From positions 372,001-436,000 of the forward strand of contig JAIXMN010000005.1 of NCBI GenBank assembly GCA_025716815.1: a stretch of 64,000 nucleotides of DNA, given 5' to 3'. The DNA comes from Dichotomocladium elegans. Its lineage: Eukaryota > Mucoromycota > Mucoromycetes > Mucorales > Lichtheimiaceae. A program made the translations under genes and the position numbers. This document shows, in pieces, positions 12,887-24,524 of this stretch; position 1 is the stretch's first letter, and each line of letters begins with the position of its first letter. The notes under the pieces were generated by a model, which made no database searches, was not told where the DNA came from, and worked only from the letters and a program-made list of their open reading frames with translations.

Positions 12887-13267
12887 ACGACTAAACCTGC
12901 ATCGCACACACACCCTCTCTTTTTCTTTTTGTTCGTTCTTATTTTTTGCTTTTATTCCACATATATACACATACACCAATTGATTCCTCCTTGTTACATA
13001 TCGAGCAATACCGAATAAACCTGGACAGTAAACGTAATGTAGCACATTATAAAAGACGGAACAAAGGAGGTCAAGGAGAGATACTACGCCTTGCAGGGGG
13101 TAGGAGTGTACCTTTGCTGAGTCCAATGTCCCCACGTAGGGGCCGAGGGGAGTCTGCTTTCAAGAGGAGCACATATACATACACATGCGTCTGTCATTAA
13201 TCTTTCACATCCCCTCCTCTATTTTTCTTTTTCTTTTCTCTTTCGTTCGTTCTCGTGATAGCTGATC
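12887..13267. other. Intergenic, 3' UTR of GNA1 and promoter of the acyltransferase gene
   Basis: Contains pyrimidine-rich tracts at 12914-12950 and 13205-13250; the second lies just upstream of the next start codon. No gene seen. Confidence 0.5.
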
Positions 13268-14967
13268 ATGGACGGCGTTTTCCAAAAACTTGCCTCGTAC
13301 CTAGGCGGTCAGATCACTGGCGACCAGTTGAAGCTCGTATTTTGTATTATCTCGACATACCCATCAGCGCTGTTATATCGGCAATTGCCTGCCGACAGTC
13401 CTGCCATGAAACACATCTTTTCTATTGCATTTACGCTTTTGACTTTTCTCGTCGTCTTGCGCTCATACGACGGCTTTGTCCATGTCACCGCGACGTGTCT
13501 TGGAACCTACTTTTTTGCAAAGTATTACAAAGCGAGAAACATGCCCTGGATTAATTTTGCATGGGTCATGTCGAGCTTGGCAGTCTGGTAAATGATCTGG
13601 AGCTATGTGGCAACAAGAGGGAAACGGAGGGGAGGGGAGGGGGATTGCAGAAGCAGTACAGGTTGATCCTGAATTTCTCCTGTTAGTCACCTGGACCGCC
13701 AATTCTTCAAAGGGCTTGAGGGTGACACGCAACTCGATTATTCAGGAGCGATGATGATCGTCACCATTAAATTGACGTCCTTTGGTTTCAACGTGGCCGA
13801 CGGTCGAGGTGGCGCCGTCACCGATTACGACAAACGGATGCAGATCAAGCAGTACCCTTCTCTTATGGAATTTTTTGGATGGGTGTTCTTCTTCAGCGGT
13901 TTTATGACCGGTCCGACGTGCGAGTATATGGATTACATCAGATTCACCCATCATTTCTTCTTATCGGCCGATAGCAAAGTGTCGCCGGTCCGCCCGACTC
14001 TGCATGTCCTATCCAAGGTTGCTGCCGTCATGTTATTCCTCGTCTTTGTGGCACCGACCTTTGCTATGACGAAGACTCTTGAGCCCAGCTTTACGGCGCT
14101 ACCAATATATCAGAGGTAAAACCAAGGAGAGAAGGAAGAGGCACAAGAATATGTAATATATACATTGATCTGAACCCGGTGTGCGCCGCCCACCAGACTT
14201 TTGTTTATCATGGTTAGTGCGATTGGAACTCGTAGCAAGTATTATTGTATTTGGCTATTGTACGAAGGCAGCTTTGTTCTCTGTGGCTTTGGCTACAATG
14301 GGTATGATCCTCGAACCGGCCGACACAGATGGAACCGCATCAGCAACGTGGACATTGTTGAAGTTGAATTGTCCCAGTCTTACAAGCAGCTGAGCTCGAA
14401 GTGGAACATTGGCGCAAACAACTGGCTTCGTCACTATGTCTATGTTAGGCTCGTTCCTCCAAACACCAAGCCAAAGGCCATTGCGACTATAATGACCTAT
14501 TTGGCCTCTGGTCTCTGGCATGGTTTCCATCCAGGTTATTATTGTAAGTCGAGTTGCAGGTATTCAAAGGATGAAGAAGGGGATATTGAACACACAAGAT
14601 CCTAGTCCTGTTTATATCGGTGGCTCTCCTCCAGGTCCTCGGTCGCCGTGTCCGTCGTGCAGTCCATCCTTTCATGTTCACCCCTGATGGTCAGACACCC
14701 CTCCCGCGAAAAAAAGTATACGACTTTTTAGGTTGGCTATTTACCATGGGAACCGTCGCTTTCCTGGTGACGCCTTTTGATCTCCTCTACATCTCCAGGA
14801 CATTCTATGTGTGGCGTCAAGTCTATTACCCTCACTATTGCGTTCTCGTCCTGGGCTGGTGTTTCGTACTCGCTGCTGAAAAACGCTTGCTGGCAATGCA
14901 GAAACGTTACTGTGTCAAGCCTGCCAAGATGGATAATGTCCCACCTGCCGTGGCAATGCTGAATTAA
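13268..14967 (+). CDS. MBOAT lysophospholipid acyltransferase, ALE1/LPT1-like
   Basis: Predicted ER membrane enzyme that reacylates lysophospholipids with acyl-CoA (family knowledge for ALE1/LPCAT-type MBOATs). Exons 13268-13587, 13687-14115, 14197-14543 and 14606-14967 sum to 486 codons (485 aa). The N-terminus has several hydrophobic spans; SHLDRQFF / DYSGAMM lead into the region KLTSFGFNVADGR and the motif QYPSLMEFFGWVFFFSGFMTGP, and the MBOAT active-site region reads SGLWHGFHPGYY with the invariant His. Splice phases all agree. The gene is convergent with DPM2, the two stop codons lying about 120 bp apart. Confidence is high for the family, lower for the exact substrate. Confidence 0.92.
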
Positions 14968-15088
14968 ATAAAGTACAAACAATGATGAGCGAGGTGGGAG
15001 TCCCCCCCAAAAAAAAACACATACATGCGTAGGGGCCCCCTTTGCATATATTATATGTATATATATATATATATCTATATAGATTGTT

Positions 15089-15551
15089 TTATTTCGACTT
15101 TTTGGTTTGTCCTGCACTTCCGTTCTTGCTCTTTGCCATGGTCAGTCCTAAAAAGGAGAGTATCACGGTCAGACCGACGATAAGAACAATGAGGGGAATG
15201 CGGATCGCGTATTCCCAAGGCGGAAAGAAGTTTTGCAGCGGATGGTCTTCGTCGACGAACGGCTGAAATGCGTATCATTCATTAATGTCTCTTTTTTTCT
15301 TTCCGTCCCTTTCACGCCCAATGTATTAGTTTATCCCCTCCCTTTTTTTTTTTACCATCACTAAAGACCACAGGGTATAATAAACGAAAATCGCGATAGC
15401 TGCAAAGAAGGCTACTGCCCCAACAGCCTTGTCTGTTCCTGTGCTCTTTTGAACCAAAGTCAGAAAAAAATGGGGGGAAGGGAAAGAGGAGCGTCAGTCA
15501 TTCCGCAGGATCCAGTGCTGTTGGAACACGGGTGGGAATGGGTAGTACCAT
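15089..15551 (-). CDS. DPM2: Dolichol phosphate-mannose synthase regulatory subunit DPM2
   Basis: Small ER membrane subunit that stabilises dolichol-phosphate-mannose synthase, supplying mannose for N-glycans, O-mannosylation and GPI anchors (family knowledge). Exons on the minus strand: 15549-15551 (the ATG alone), 15356-15445, 15089-15262; total 89 codons, 88 aa, matching the family's usual 80-90. Two membrane spans are visible (AVGAVAFFAAIAIFVYYTLW and IRIPLIVLIVGLTVILSFL) flanking the conserved PFVDEDHPLQNFFPPWEYA loop, and the tail is Lys-rich as in ER residents. The one-codon first exon is inferred from the ATG|GT donor and the resulting MSTGTDKAVG start, which resembles known DPM2 N-termini; it needs transcript support. 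Confidence 0.85.
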
Positions 15552-15686
15552 GAAGGAAAAGAATTGAAATGGATCGTGGCAGTCGACAGATGGAAACGAG
15601 ATTGGGGGAGATTTGCTCTAGAATAAAACCAACCAACCGCGTTGTTCTTGTTGAATAAATTTGGGATGGAGCCGGAGTGTGAATAC

Positions 15687-15711
15687 GTGGGTGGGTGGGT
15701 GGGTGGGTGGA
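15687..15711 (+). repeat. (GGGT)n tandem repeat upstream of DPM2
   Basis: Five to six consecutive GGGT units about 140 bp upstream of the DPM2 start; short G runs could form a quadruplex. Likely promoter or 5' UTR sequence. Confidence 0.7.
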
Positions 15712-15900
15712 TGCGGGTGGGCAGTGCGTACATGTGATAAAAACAATGGCGTATAAAATACGTCTCAATAGGTACTCCTTCATCACATCGATGAACTTAC
15801 AACACACCGTTCTTCCAATGGAAGAGGGCTTATCCCTAAGGGCTGCGGTTATCCTGAGTGCGTCAGCGATAACTGATGCGGAAGATTATTGGTCGGGATC

Positions 15901-15987
15901 ATGGCCGTCTCGATCGGCCTGAGCGCGTTCGTCGTGGCCTTCCTGGCCTTTCCAGCCATGGTCTTGCGTTCCGCTGCTTTGATTCAG
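15901..15987 (+). other. Possible orphan exon encoding a hydrophobic N-terminus
   Basis: An ATG-initiated stretch of 29 codons (AVSIGLSAFVVAFLAFPAMV is its hydrophobic core) ending at a CAG|GTGAGT donor. No good downstream exon was found before the Fanzor remnant, so it may be the 5' end of a gene interrupted by transposon insertion, or chance. Confidence 0.22.
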
Positions 15988-16130
15988 GTGAGTTTGGGCT
16001 CCCACAAACTGCAGATACTTGTGCAGTACTTTCTCTCTCAAACCTTGATGGGTTGATACCATAACCTTGGTTGACGAACGCTCTCTGCCATGCCTACTGT
16101 ACAGCATTGACGTGAACATCTATCGAAATA

Positions 16131-17050
16131 TCAATATATTAGAAAGTATACACTCTCTGATAGCCTTTCACACCGTAGCAGACCATGGTAGGGGGTAATT
16201 GGATGGTTAGGTCGTTGATATGGGCGTAAATTAGGCACCATTATGAAGGTACTGAGAGACTCATTACCGCAGGTGGGGCAGCACTTGCTGGTTTTGTACT
16301 CGTCGATCACATATGCATTGCAATTGTTCTTCTTCAATAGCCTTCGAACGCCTACACCGCGGATAGGTTCATGGTATCTGGTATTTGGCGCAGACCAATT
16401 TCCCATCACAAACACGGCCTTACTTTCAAACTTCGCATTCATAGAGTCGAGGAGCTTTTCATCAGCTTGCTGCTTCTAGTAAAATGCGGAAAGGCAAAGT
16501 TTTCGAAATAAAATTGGGGAGTTCGGGTGTCTCGTTGAGGTTGCCGCGTAGAAAGTCTTGAGAAGCGTAGAGACCTGGTTCCTGGCAGTGATGTATCTCT
16601 TGTAGTCGAGTACGGAAAGTGTTCGACTTTGGAACCGAGATAGATGCTGTTCGGCAAACCTCTCCTCTGGCTTCTCTGCCTTGACTCGTTCTCTCAATCC
16701 GCGGTACCACTTGGTCTTCCATATATGATCCTGATGCAGTTCTTTCTCGATCCTAAATCACTGCCCAAAGCCATATTGAAGACCATTTGTTTTCTTGAAC
16801 ACTGTAACACCAACGGTTGTCGGTATGAATACATACTGCTTGCAAAATTGCTGGTTCGATAGGCAAAAACCGCTAGTATTTGAACAGTTAGAGAATAGGA
16901 TAATGTACCTAACCTCTATCTTATGATAGCCGAAAAGGATCGCGATCATCCGATCTGGGTTACTTCGATTGGGGACATACGCAACAACAAGCGCAGACTT
17001 GCTCATGCAAGATATACTAGATAAGTATACGGCGAGAACAGACGTCTATT
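16131..17050 (-). pseudogene. Decayed Fanzor (TnpB-like nuclease) remnant, copy 1
   Basis: Fanzors are eukaryotic relatives of the transposon-encoded, RNA-guided TnpB nuclease (family knowledge). The minus strand at 16131-16442 encodes the C-terminal part: a GNWSAPNTRYHEP segment, then IDEYKTSKCCPTCGNESL, the CxxC half of a TnpB-type zinc ribbon, and a PYHGLLRC segment. Upstream (16440-17000) further fragments match Fanzor copy 2 in sequence (a GVTVFKKTNGLQYGFGQ stretch at about 16760-16820), but several frames are needed and the RuvC-I and N-terminal parts are broken. No functional product is expected. Confidence 0.75.
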
Positions 17051-17062
17051 GTTGCCGACTGA

Positions 17063-17092
17063 CGACTTCAGAACTGGGTGGCGCGCGACTTT
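17063..17092 (+). repeat. Right-end repeat of the Fanzor/mariner transposon family, copy 1
   Basis: Contains CGACTTCAGAACTGGG, followed by GCGCGACTTT. The same element recurs at 27932-27960 and 39362-39392, each time just outside the 5' side of a minus-strand Fanzor or transposase remnant. Interpreted as a transposon terminus. Confidence 0.7.
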
Positions 17093-17577
17093 GATTTTGC
17101 GAAATGCTGTATATAACAATACGGCCATTGGATCAACGCTCTTGATGATGTGCTCTCTACTTTTTGGATGCTGCCTCATTAGAGCAGAGCGAAATGCAGG
17201 CATTGAAATGCAACCACCACTCTTAGGTTTATGCCTGCGAAGGATAAGGGACAGCAGCAGGTAGCATTGGTTGATTGAGCTGCGTGTTTTGCGAATGATC
17301 GTGGTTGGTGGAACAAGCTAGATACTGTCCCGAGACAGTTATCCGCAAGACAACTTAATGGAGAAAGGAGCCAGAGCAATAAAAAATGGATATATACACA
17401 CATGCGTACTTTAGCAAAAAAGTTTATCTAATGTCATCAGCAACAGAGTAGATCTTTCTTCGGGTCGACCCCTAACCGGAGAGTCTTGGATGGTGAGAAA
17501 GCTAGTGTGAAGATTATGCAAGGTCGTCATTAAACGCCGCATTTTATCGTGAGGATGACAGAAGGGCCAAGTAGACC
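17093..17577. other. Intergenic, nothing further seen
   Basis: Lies between the transposon end and a small open frame; stop-rich in all frames. Confidence 0.45.
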
Positions 17578-17940
17578 ATGAGGCCTAAACCGATTGGCCC
17601 TGCAGAAAGAGCCGTTCCAATGGATCTTCTCGGCTATTTAGCCAATGGAAACTTTTTTGTTCGCTGGAATATAGTTTTGCATTATGCCTTGCCATCATTG
17701 CTGCCAGCCGCTGCTGGCTACACCGTCGTTATCCTGACATCAAGAGAGACATCGAAGATACTGCATCCTCAGAACGCATCATTGTCAGCAGCGGGGTCGG
17801 TGTTCTCTGTGCTTCAATGACTTCCCATTGCATGCTTTCTTAATAGGAACATTGTCAGCTATCATGTTCATACCCTACAAACAAAGGCTTTCCTCCATGG
17901 ATGGCGATCTACGGCAGTTCCAACGCAGGAAGGTTTTCAT
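17578..17940 (+). other. Possible small membrane-protein ORF, unidentified
   Basis: An 80-codon frame with one hydrophobic span (YALPSLLPAAAGYTVVIL at about residues 37-54). A GTG-type donor near 17811 and a TAG acceptor at about 17847 could add a second exon, but two frames remain possible afterwards. No family recognised; it could be a remnant. Confidence 0.25.
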
Positions 17941-18562
17941 TAGGTAGTACTATCCTGTATTGTACTTAGGACCGTATTTCACTCATCAGTAACATATGCT
18001 GGCTATTGATTCCAGTCATATGCTGCTCAACTTGTTGCTTGACGAAGGTAGAGAATATTGGTGGACTTTCTCGCCGGCAACTTGTTGGCAGGGGGAGAAG
18101 ATTAAAACACTATATGCGCTTTGTTATATTCCAAGAAAATCACAGTATGAGGACTCATGATTTCTTGTTGATAATAAACCATAGGAATGCTTAGCAGAAT
18201 GCACCCTATAGGTGAGCCGGGTGGGAAGAGAGTAATGCAGCCTGCTGTGTGACAACAAATGGGCTCGACCTGCTAACAGCATCATTCCATTGTATGTTCA
18301 TCAACGCACACGCAAACCACTTGACTCATTACACGCATAAATTGCCTCTATGGAACCGCAGATGCTATCTACTGATGCCGTGATATCCATGATCCTATGG
18401 CGCAAACTTGATTGAAAATAAAAGTAGATGTCTTCGATTCTGAACAGGCGACGGGGCCTGAAAGAGCAAGCCTGATTTGGCAACAAAATTTCAAGTGCTT
18501 GAGGTGGGACACCCATCCTGCCTCCGTCTTTTCCGCTCTGAATAAAACTTTTTTGTGGCCAT
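17941..18562. other. Intergenic, upstream of the SART3-like gene
   Basis: A minus-strand frame at 18301-18540 is open and protein-like (contains FRIEDIYFYFQSSLRHRIMD) but has no recognisable family or convincing start; otherwise nothing is seen. Confidence 0.35.
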
Positions 18563-21500
18563 ATGGAGGTTGACAGTGCCGAGAACGCGCCAGAACCAGG
18601 CAATTGGGAAATGACTACTCCTTCTGATCAGCTGCAGGAGCATCAAGAGGAACAGCAACAGTCGAGCGAAAACTCCGAGGACACCAAAGCACAGAAAGCA
18701 ATGAGCGCGCTTGAAGAGTTGCCAAAAATCATGGAAGAGGTTTTTTCCCTTGGGCTGACAGAAATGTGAAAAGAACACTGTTGCATTTCTGATTTCGATT
18801 CCCTTGCTCTATTAGCTCGAAGCTGACAAAACTCGCTATGACCTTCACGTACGTCTCATTGAGCTCTTAAAGCAGGTCGATATGCCAGACCAACTGGAAG
18901 TCGCCCGAGAGAATTTGCACGCCATTTACCCTCTCTCGGAAGGTAAGGGGGGAATATTGGACTTTGCCATCCAAATAACGAGAGACCGGAGGATTTGGAT
19001 TATAATACTTAAAATACAATCAATAGCTTTGTGGCTCGATTGGATCAAGGATTCCGAGCAAGATCGCGATAAACTACGCCAACTCTATGAGGCTGCCAGC
19101 AAGGACTATTTATGCAAGTATCTGTACAGCTTTGGCTATTCTACATACTAACGCCAAGAGGGTAGCTATTCCCATCTGGAAGTCATTTGTTGAATTTGCG
19201 TTTCGAGAATTTGAAGACCAGTGGGATGATGCCGAACGGGTAGCGGCATTGCGGCAGGATCTGCTCACTGCAGTCGCAGCAACGAGGGACCATTTCTCAA
19301 AGGTTTGGAAGAAAGACAAGGAATGATAAGCTACGTGGAGTGTTTTACACTGGATAATAGAGTCATGAAATTTGGAATCAATATATCAAATTCGAAACGG
19401 ATCTCCTTGAGGCAAGTGCTTCAATCAACGTCTACGGATTGATTCGAATACTTTCGACTAACACATTTCCTTGTTGGTTTCGATATGTAGCGTGGCGAAA
19501 GGTATGTGGCCTTTGGATGATTGGAAAAGAAGAAAAGAGAATGCGACAGCTAATCTTCCACTGGGCTATAAAATCAGCCCTGATCCCGAGAAGATTAAAG
19601 AGATTCAGCGTCTTTATTTAAACCGCTTGGAAGCTCTGCATTTGGGTATATGCAACATCCCTATGACCTTCGAGGCTCACTTGCTGACCATCCTGTTTCT
19701 CATGGCAGATTATCAGAATACTTTTAACCAGTACTCGACGTTTATCACAACATACGATAACGCGAATTATGAAGAAAATATGGTAAAAGCCAACAAAGTT
19801 TTTGCAAAGACTAAAGCGGCCGCAGATGACCGTGATATGTTTGAGATCAAACTGGTAAGATTATACATATCCCGTGGTCCAGGAGGAAATGAAAAGCAGA
19901 TCGGTAATACCAGGTATAATAGGCAGAAAGTGGATATTCGTTGGACATGTTCTATCAGTACATTGAACATGAGAAGGTGACTGAGCTACGGCCTTCTTTG
20001 AATTCTATTCGAAATTTGTACGAGCGAGCCGTTGCCATTTACTGCACAGACGTTGGGTTATGGGACGACTATATATGTTTTCTGGTATGTCTCGACGAAA
20101 AGCACGATGTATTAAATGATTGACAAGTCAGGATGGGTTTCACTGAATAGCTGGAACGTGTACATCTTCCATTTGTGCTATTGCATGTATGTGAACGTGC
20201 AACGAGGAATTGCCCATGGTCGGGCACCCTCTATGCCCATTTGACGCGAGCGTTGGTAAGAATGCGAATTTGACAAGATATTGCGAGAACTAAATAGATG
20301 TATCAATGGACAGGAGGCAAACGGTAGTGATAAGGAGACGATTCTTGGTATGTTGTGCAAAGAAGCTAAATCGGATGTATGCTCATAGTACCATTCATAT
20401 CTCGATAGGCATCCTTGACAAGGCCCTTGAAAATGAGGCTTTGCTTTCGAGTCTGGAAGACCTTGTGACACTCTTCTTGGCAAAGTGCAATTACCTTCGT
20501 CGACAAGTCGATTGGCAGAATCGTACGTACCACGGAAAGATCCACATATAACGATACTAATGTCCCGTTCAGCGGATGACGCCGATATCATTGATTTACG
20601 GGTTGCCTTCGAAGAAGCAATGGCCTACTTAGACGAAAGTAAGAACCAACAGAGTCGATAGAAAGCGAAGGATTCAACTAAACGCTCCCTGACGCGTAGA
20701 GCATCCCACACAACGCGATCCCTACTTCCGCATCGAGCAGTATTATGCATTTGTTGAGGTACTGAATAGAAAGGAAATCCATATCATAAGATGAGAATCT
20801 AATACTTTTCTAGGGCGAACTTCTTGATAGTCCCGAAAAGGCAAGGGAAATTTGGGAGAAGGTGGTTCTAAAACTTGGAAAGTCCACAGACGCCTGGTTG
20901 GCATACGTTGATTTTGAAAGGTAGAGTCGTTAAGTCTCCGCAAGAAAGTCAAGAACCTCACGAAACATCTCCAGAGCCAACCGGAATATATCAAAGTGTG
21001 AATCATTGCTTAAACGTGCACTGAACAAAAAAGTGGATGATCCACAGCGGCTTATGCACACTTGGCTCAGGATCGAAAACGAGCTTGGATCACGTGATTC
21101 GCTGGAAGACTGCATTGTGCGTGTGAACAAAAAGTCCAAGGTCTTGACGCGCGAGTGGCAGGTGCGTGGGTATACTTATGGCGATGTTATACTTGCTTTG
21201 GCGAAATGGACTGAGATGTATGGATCGGGAGAATAGGCCGCTTATGCAGAAGAGGAGGCTCGCCAGGAACGTGAGAAGGAGAAAGCTATCAAACAAAAGG
21301 TAAGTTGAGCAAATACACTTGTTCACAGGTTTCACATATGGGTTTTCTACCAGCAACAAAAAGCACAGCACCGAGCAAAGTTACGGCAAAAGCAAAGAAC
21401 TAGTAAAGACCAACCACAGCACGCAGACGAGATAGAGATGCAGCAGCCTACTACGAGCAATAAGCGAAGCGCGCCTGATACGGTGGAAAACGACGAGGCA

Positions 21501-21758
21501 ACTCAAACAAAGCGTGCGCGATTGGAATCAGAATTAGAACGACCCGCTCGACAAGAGATGAGGCCGCCCCGTCAGAATCGAATATTGGGACGTGGGGCCG
21601 GGCGCGGCGGTCGCCTAGCAGGCGTTACCAGGAAGTCACAGAAGGATACACCTGGAATTGCGGAGGTGAACGTAGGTCCATCTGAACCACCTGCAGAAAC
21701 AGATCAAAAGCCGAAAACGCAAGACGATTTCAGGGCCATGCTTCTCGGGCGAAAATAG
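18563..21758 (+). CDS. SART3/PRP24-like U4/U6 recycling factor, HAT repeats without RRMs
   Basis: SART3/Prp24 proteins re-anneal U4 and U6 snRNAs after splicing (family knowledge). About 15 exons encode a HAT-repeat solenoid: visible repeats include ALWLDWIKD, IPIWKSFVEFAFREFEDQW, HEIWNQYIKFETDLLE, LWDDYICFL, CPWSGTLYAHLTRAL, AREIWEKVVLKLG with DAWLAYVDFE, and HTWLRIENELGS. After the HATs comes a charged coiled segment (EEEARQEREKEKAIKQK), an Arg/Gly-rich linker (GRGAGRGGR), and a C-terminal TQDDFRAMLLGRK that matches the LSm-interaction motif ending Prp24 and SART3. The RRM domains normally lying between are absent. One intron (19114-19165) needs a GC donor (TTAT|GCAAGT) to give DYLSIPIWKSF. 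The exon boundary near 19420-19500 is uncertain. Confidence 0.8.
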
Positions 21759-22121
21759 TATGAGTATATGGGCTGTGTTGATTCCAAACTGGTGTGGTAA
21801 CAACGCTCTATGGAGATGAGCTCTTTCCGCCCCCAACTTTGTTTCCTGTTTTGTGATTTATTTCACAAGCGTTTATATTGGATAGATCAGTTCGCGAGAC
21901 GGAAGTTCGCTTTGCATAAAATGATATGATATTTTCGTTAATCAGATGAAATGTACAGAAAGAAATAGGATGGATGATTTCAGTGATAGCGGGTGAGAGA
22001 TGAAGTGGGGTGATTTCAAGCGATGGTATATAATAAAAAAGATATCATGTTGTACGGAGAAAGAGTAGGGGAGCGCTGAAACGCTGCTGCAACTGCTTGC
22101 TGTCGCGGTCCGGTCATCATT
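21759..22121. other. Intergenic between convergent genes
   Basis: 3' flank of the SART3-like gene and of the small minus-strand gene; no feature recognised. Confidence 0.5.
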
Positions 22122-22428
22122 TTAGGGAGTCGTTGCCCAAATTGCAAACATGAGATCTTTCCAAAAGACAAAGCATGATTCGGTACATTGTTCAAGAATC
22201 TCTTGATCTAGCAATGGCCGGTCCCCTTCGTCCTTGTCATTTCGACAGTCGCCGATACAAGTTTCTGTGCTATTGGCTATAGCTAATATGACCGATCGAT
22301 GAGGCCATTAATATCCTGTATTTGTCTTTATCGTTATGAAATTACTTACAAGACGTATCTGAGGCATTAAGATGGGAGGTAGATGTAGCAACCGTAGAAC
22401 GGGAATAGTATCCGGATACGAAGGTCAT
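22122..22428 (-). CDS. Small hypothetical protein (79 aa, two exons)
   Basis: Minus-strand exons 22350-22428 and 22122-22282 join (T|CT, donor GTAAGT, acceptor TATTAG) into 80 intact codons. The product begins with a Ser/Thr-rich segment (MTFVSGYYSRSTVATSTS) and ends with an acidic stretch followed by an amphipathic or hydrophobic tail (CFVFWKDLMFAIWATTP). Four Cys residues sit in the second exon. Both exons are below usual ORF cut-offs. The canonical donor, preserved phase and protein-like composition support it; no family was recognised and it could be chance. Confidence 0.4.
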
Positions 22429-22571
22429 CGAAATGGGGGGTTTTCGCAGTAAGAATACGCACGGCTTTTTTTTGTCGACAGAGCGGCACTTTTTATATTA
22501 TGCAACAAAGAGGAGAGAAAGTTAAATACACGATTTGTTCGGTCCGCTCCTCCGCGCACTGTTTTTGGTGA

Positions 22572-22690
22572 GTTGGGGGGTGGGGGGTCGGAAATGCCCA
22601 TACATTAATATTTCAACTGAGGGGGGGGGGTTGGTTGCTGGGGAAAGCAAGCCCAAGTAGGGTGGATGGGGGGGGGGTTGGGAGAGCGGG
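22572..22690 (+). promoter_or_regulatory. G-run-rich tract upstream of GLO3 (potential G-quadruplex)
   Basis: At least five runs of 5-10 consecutive G residues within about 120 bp, ending some 115 bp before the GLO3 start. This asymmetry is unlike the rest of the window. A promoter or 5' UTR G-quadruplex is possible; the function is inference. Confidence 0.4.
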
Positions 22691-22803
22691 GAACGGTGAG
22701 CGGTCGCTGATGTCCCAATTTTGGGAAATACAACGAAGAAATTACACGCGCGCATTCTTTTTTTTTATGTGCTTATTATCGGTCCCCACCTACCCATTTC
22801 GCC

Positions 22804-24469
22804 ATGCCTGAACCCACAAAGGACCAAATTCAACTTGTTTTTAAGAAACTCAAGCAGAACCGCTACAACAAGGTATGCGCCCACTCAATATAGTTTCTCA
22901 AGTCATATGTATCGTTCCAATATTCTCTCGCAACCAACCTCTCCACCCCCCCTTTTTTCCCGCCTCCAGGTCTGCTTTGACTGCAGCTCAAAGAATCCGA
23001 CATGGGCATCTGTATCCTTCGGCATTTACCTCTGCACCGATTGCTCATCTACGCATCGCAACATGGGTGTACACATTAGTTTTGTCAGGTACTAAACGAT
23101 ATATATATATGTATCTTTATAGGCCGCCATTAACGAGTTCATAGGTCCACCGTGCTTGACGCATGGACCTGGGATCAGCTACGACTGATGAGTGTAGGCG
23201 GAAACCAGTCAGCCAGTGAGTTCTTTTCAAAGAATGCATCACATGGATCCAACAATGATGCCAAGGCGAAATATACCAGCCGGGCTGGACAGCAATACAA
23301 GAAGCTTCTGGAAAAGCGAGCAGCCGATGACGCTGTCGCGTAAGTTTTATACCATTTTTTCATTCCTTCTTCTTTTCATTAACTTTAATTTGTGTGTGTG
23401 TGTGTGTGCCAGCCATCCAACAACGGTAGTGATTGAGATTGATACACCCGTGGATCAAGCTCCCATGGAGACCTCGACCCCGACGACAACATCCGTGTCG
23501 GCATCATCACCACCCACGGAGCCCCCCACCTCGATGACGCCGCCCGCTCCTGCAGTTCCCGTATCGACCCCCGTTGCCACAGCTCCGCCCGCCGCCCGCC
23601 CCGCGACTACGGCACCGCCGCGTTCCGCAATGACGACGACGACACGTACAGCCATTCGATCGAACCGTAGCCGTCTCGGAGCCAAGCCGGGGAGCAAGCT
23701 GGGGATTAAAAAGGCACCTGTGAACTTCAATTTTGATGAAGCCGAAGCACGAGCGAAAGCGGAGGGCGAGCGCAAGGCAAAGCTGGGTGTTGCGGAGGAT
23801 GAGGAGGAGAAGGAGGCGCGACAGCATTCAGGACAAGAGCAAGCCAAGACGGAAAGATTCCAGTCTTCACGGCTGGCCTATCAAGATGAAAAGGATCAGG
23901 AGGTAGAGAAGCTAGGGTTTGGCATGGCACGCCTCAATACAACCGCCACAGCCACAGCAGCATCAGCAGGAGCTGGAGGAGGGGCGTGGTCAAGCAGGTC
24001 TCTACCACATACAAGCGAAGAAACAGACATGCCTGCGCAATCGGCGCGAGAAAAGTTCGGCAACGCGCGCGCAATATCATCTGATCAATATTTCGGACGG
24101 AACGAATACGATCCTGCAGTCTCGGCAGCAGAGCAGACACGCCTATCACAATTCACAAACTCGCGCGCGATATCGTCCGACCAGTACTTTGGCCGGGAGG
24201 AGGCGCACACAGCCGCTGACAACGTGTCCTTTGCCGGTGGGGATTGGGATAGCCTGCAAGACCAGGCCGTCAACATTGCACGAAAGTTTGTTGGTCAGGC
24301 ATCAGCGGATCTGGATGCAGTTAGGGAATTGGCAGAAACAGCGACGTCCAAGGCAAGTATTGTTTAGATTATGGAAAGAGAGAGATCGATATATAAAAAA
24401 AAAAGCGCTAATATCGTCGCAAAAACCCAACTTTTAGCTTCAGGACATCTTCCATGATCTGCAGGCATG
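22804..24469 (+). CDS. GLO3: ARF GTPase-activating protein, GLO3 (ARFGAP2/3) type
   Basis: Stimulates GTP hydrolysis on ARF1 during COPI retrograde Golgi-ER transport (family knowledge). Exons 22804-22872, 22970-23088, 23145-23339, 23413-24352 and 24437-24469 give 452 codons. The ArfGAP zinc finger is intact: [20 protein letters not shown] then [20 protein letters not shown], with the Arg finger. A Pro/Thr/Ala-rich linker follows, then two GLO3-type repeats with [18 protein letters not shown] at about residues 370 and 400, and an amphipathic C-terminus. The final intron (24353-24436) uses a GC donor in perfect context (AAG|GCAAGT) and restores a [10 protein letters not shown] end resembling the LQDRYG end of ARFGAP2/3; reading through instead stops five codons later. 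Confidence 0.93.
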
Positions 24470-24499
24470 AGTCTTGCTTGACCTTTCCCTAGTGTGGTT

Positions 24500-24524
24500 G
24501 TCAGCCTCAGAGCGGAGGCTGGCT
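24500..24524 (+). other. Small inverted repeat 3' of GLO3
   Basis: CAGCCTC and GAGGCTG separated by about six bases form a potential hairpin shortly after the GLO3 stop codon. It may lie in the 3' UTR; no function assigned. Confidence 0.35.

Noticed and set aside
23455..23847. Minus-strand frames over the GLO3 linker
   Set aside because: They are antisense shadows of the Pro/Thr/Ala-rich GLO3 linker.
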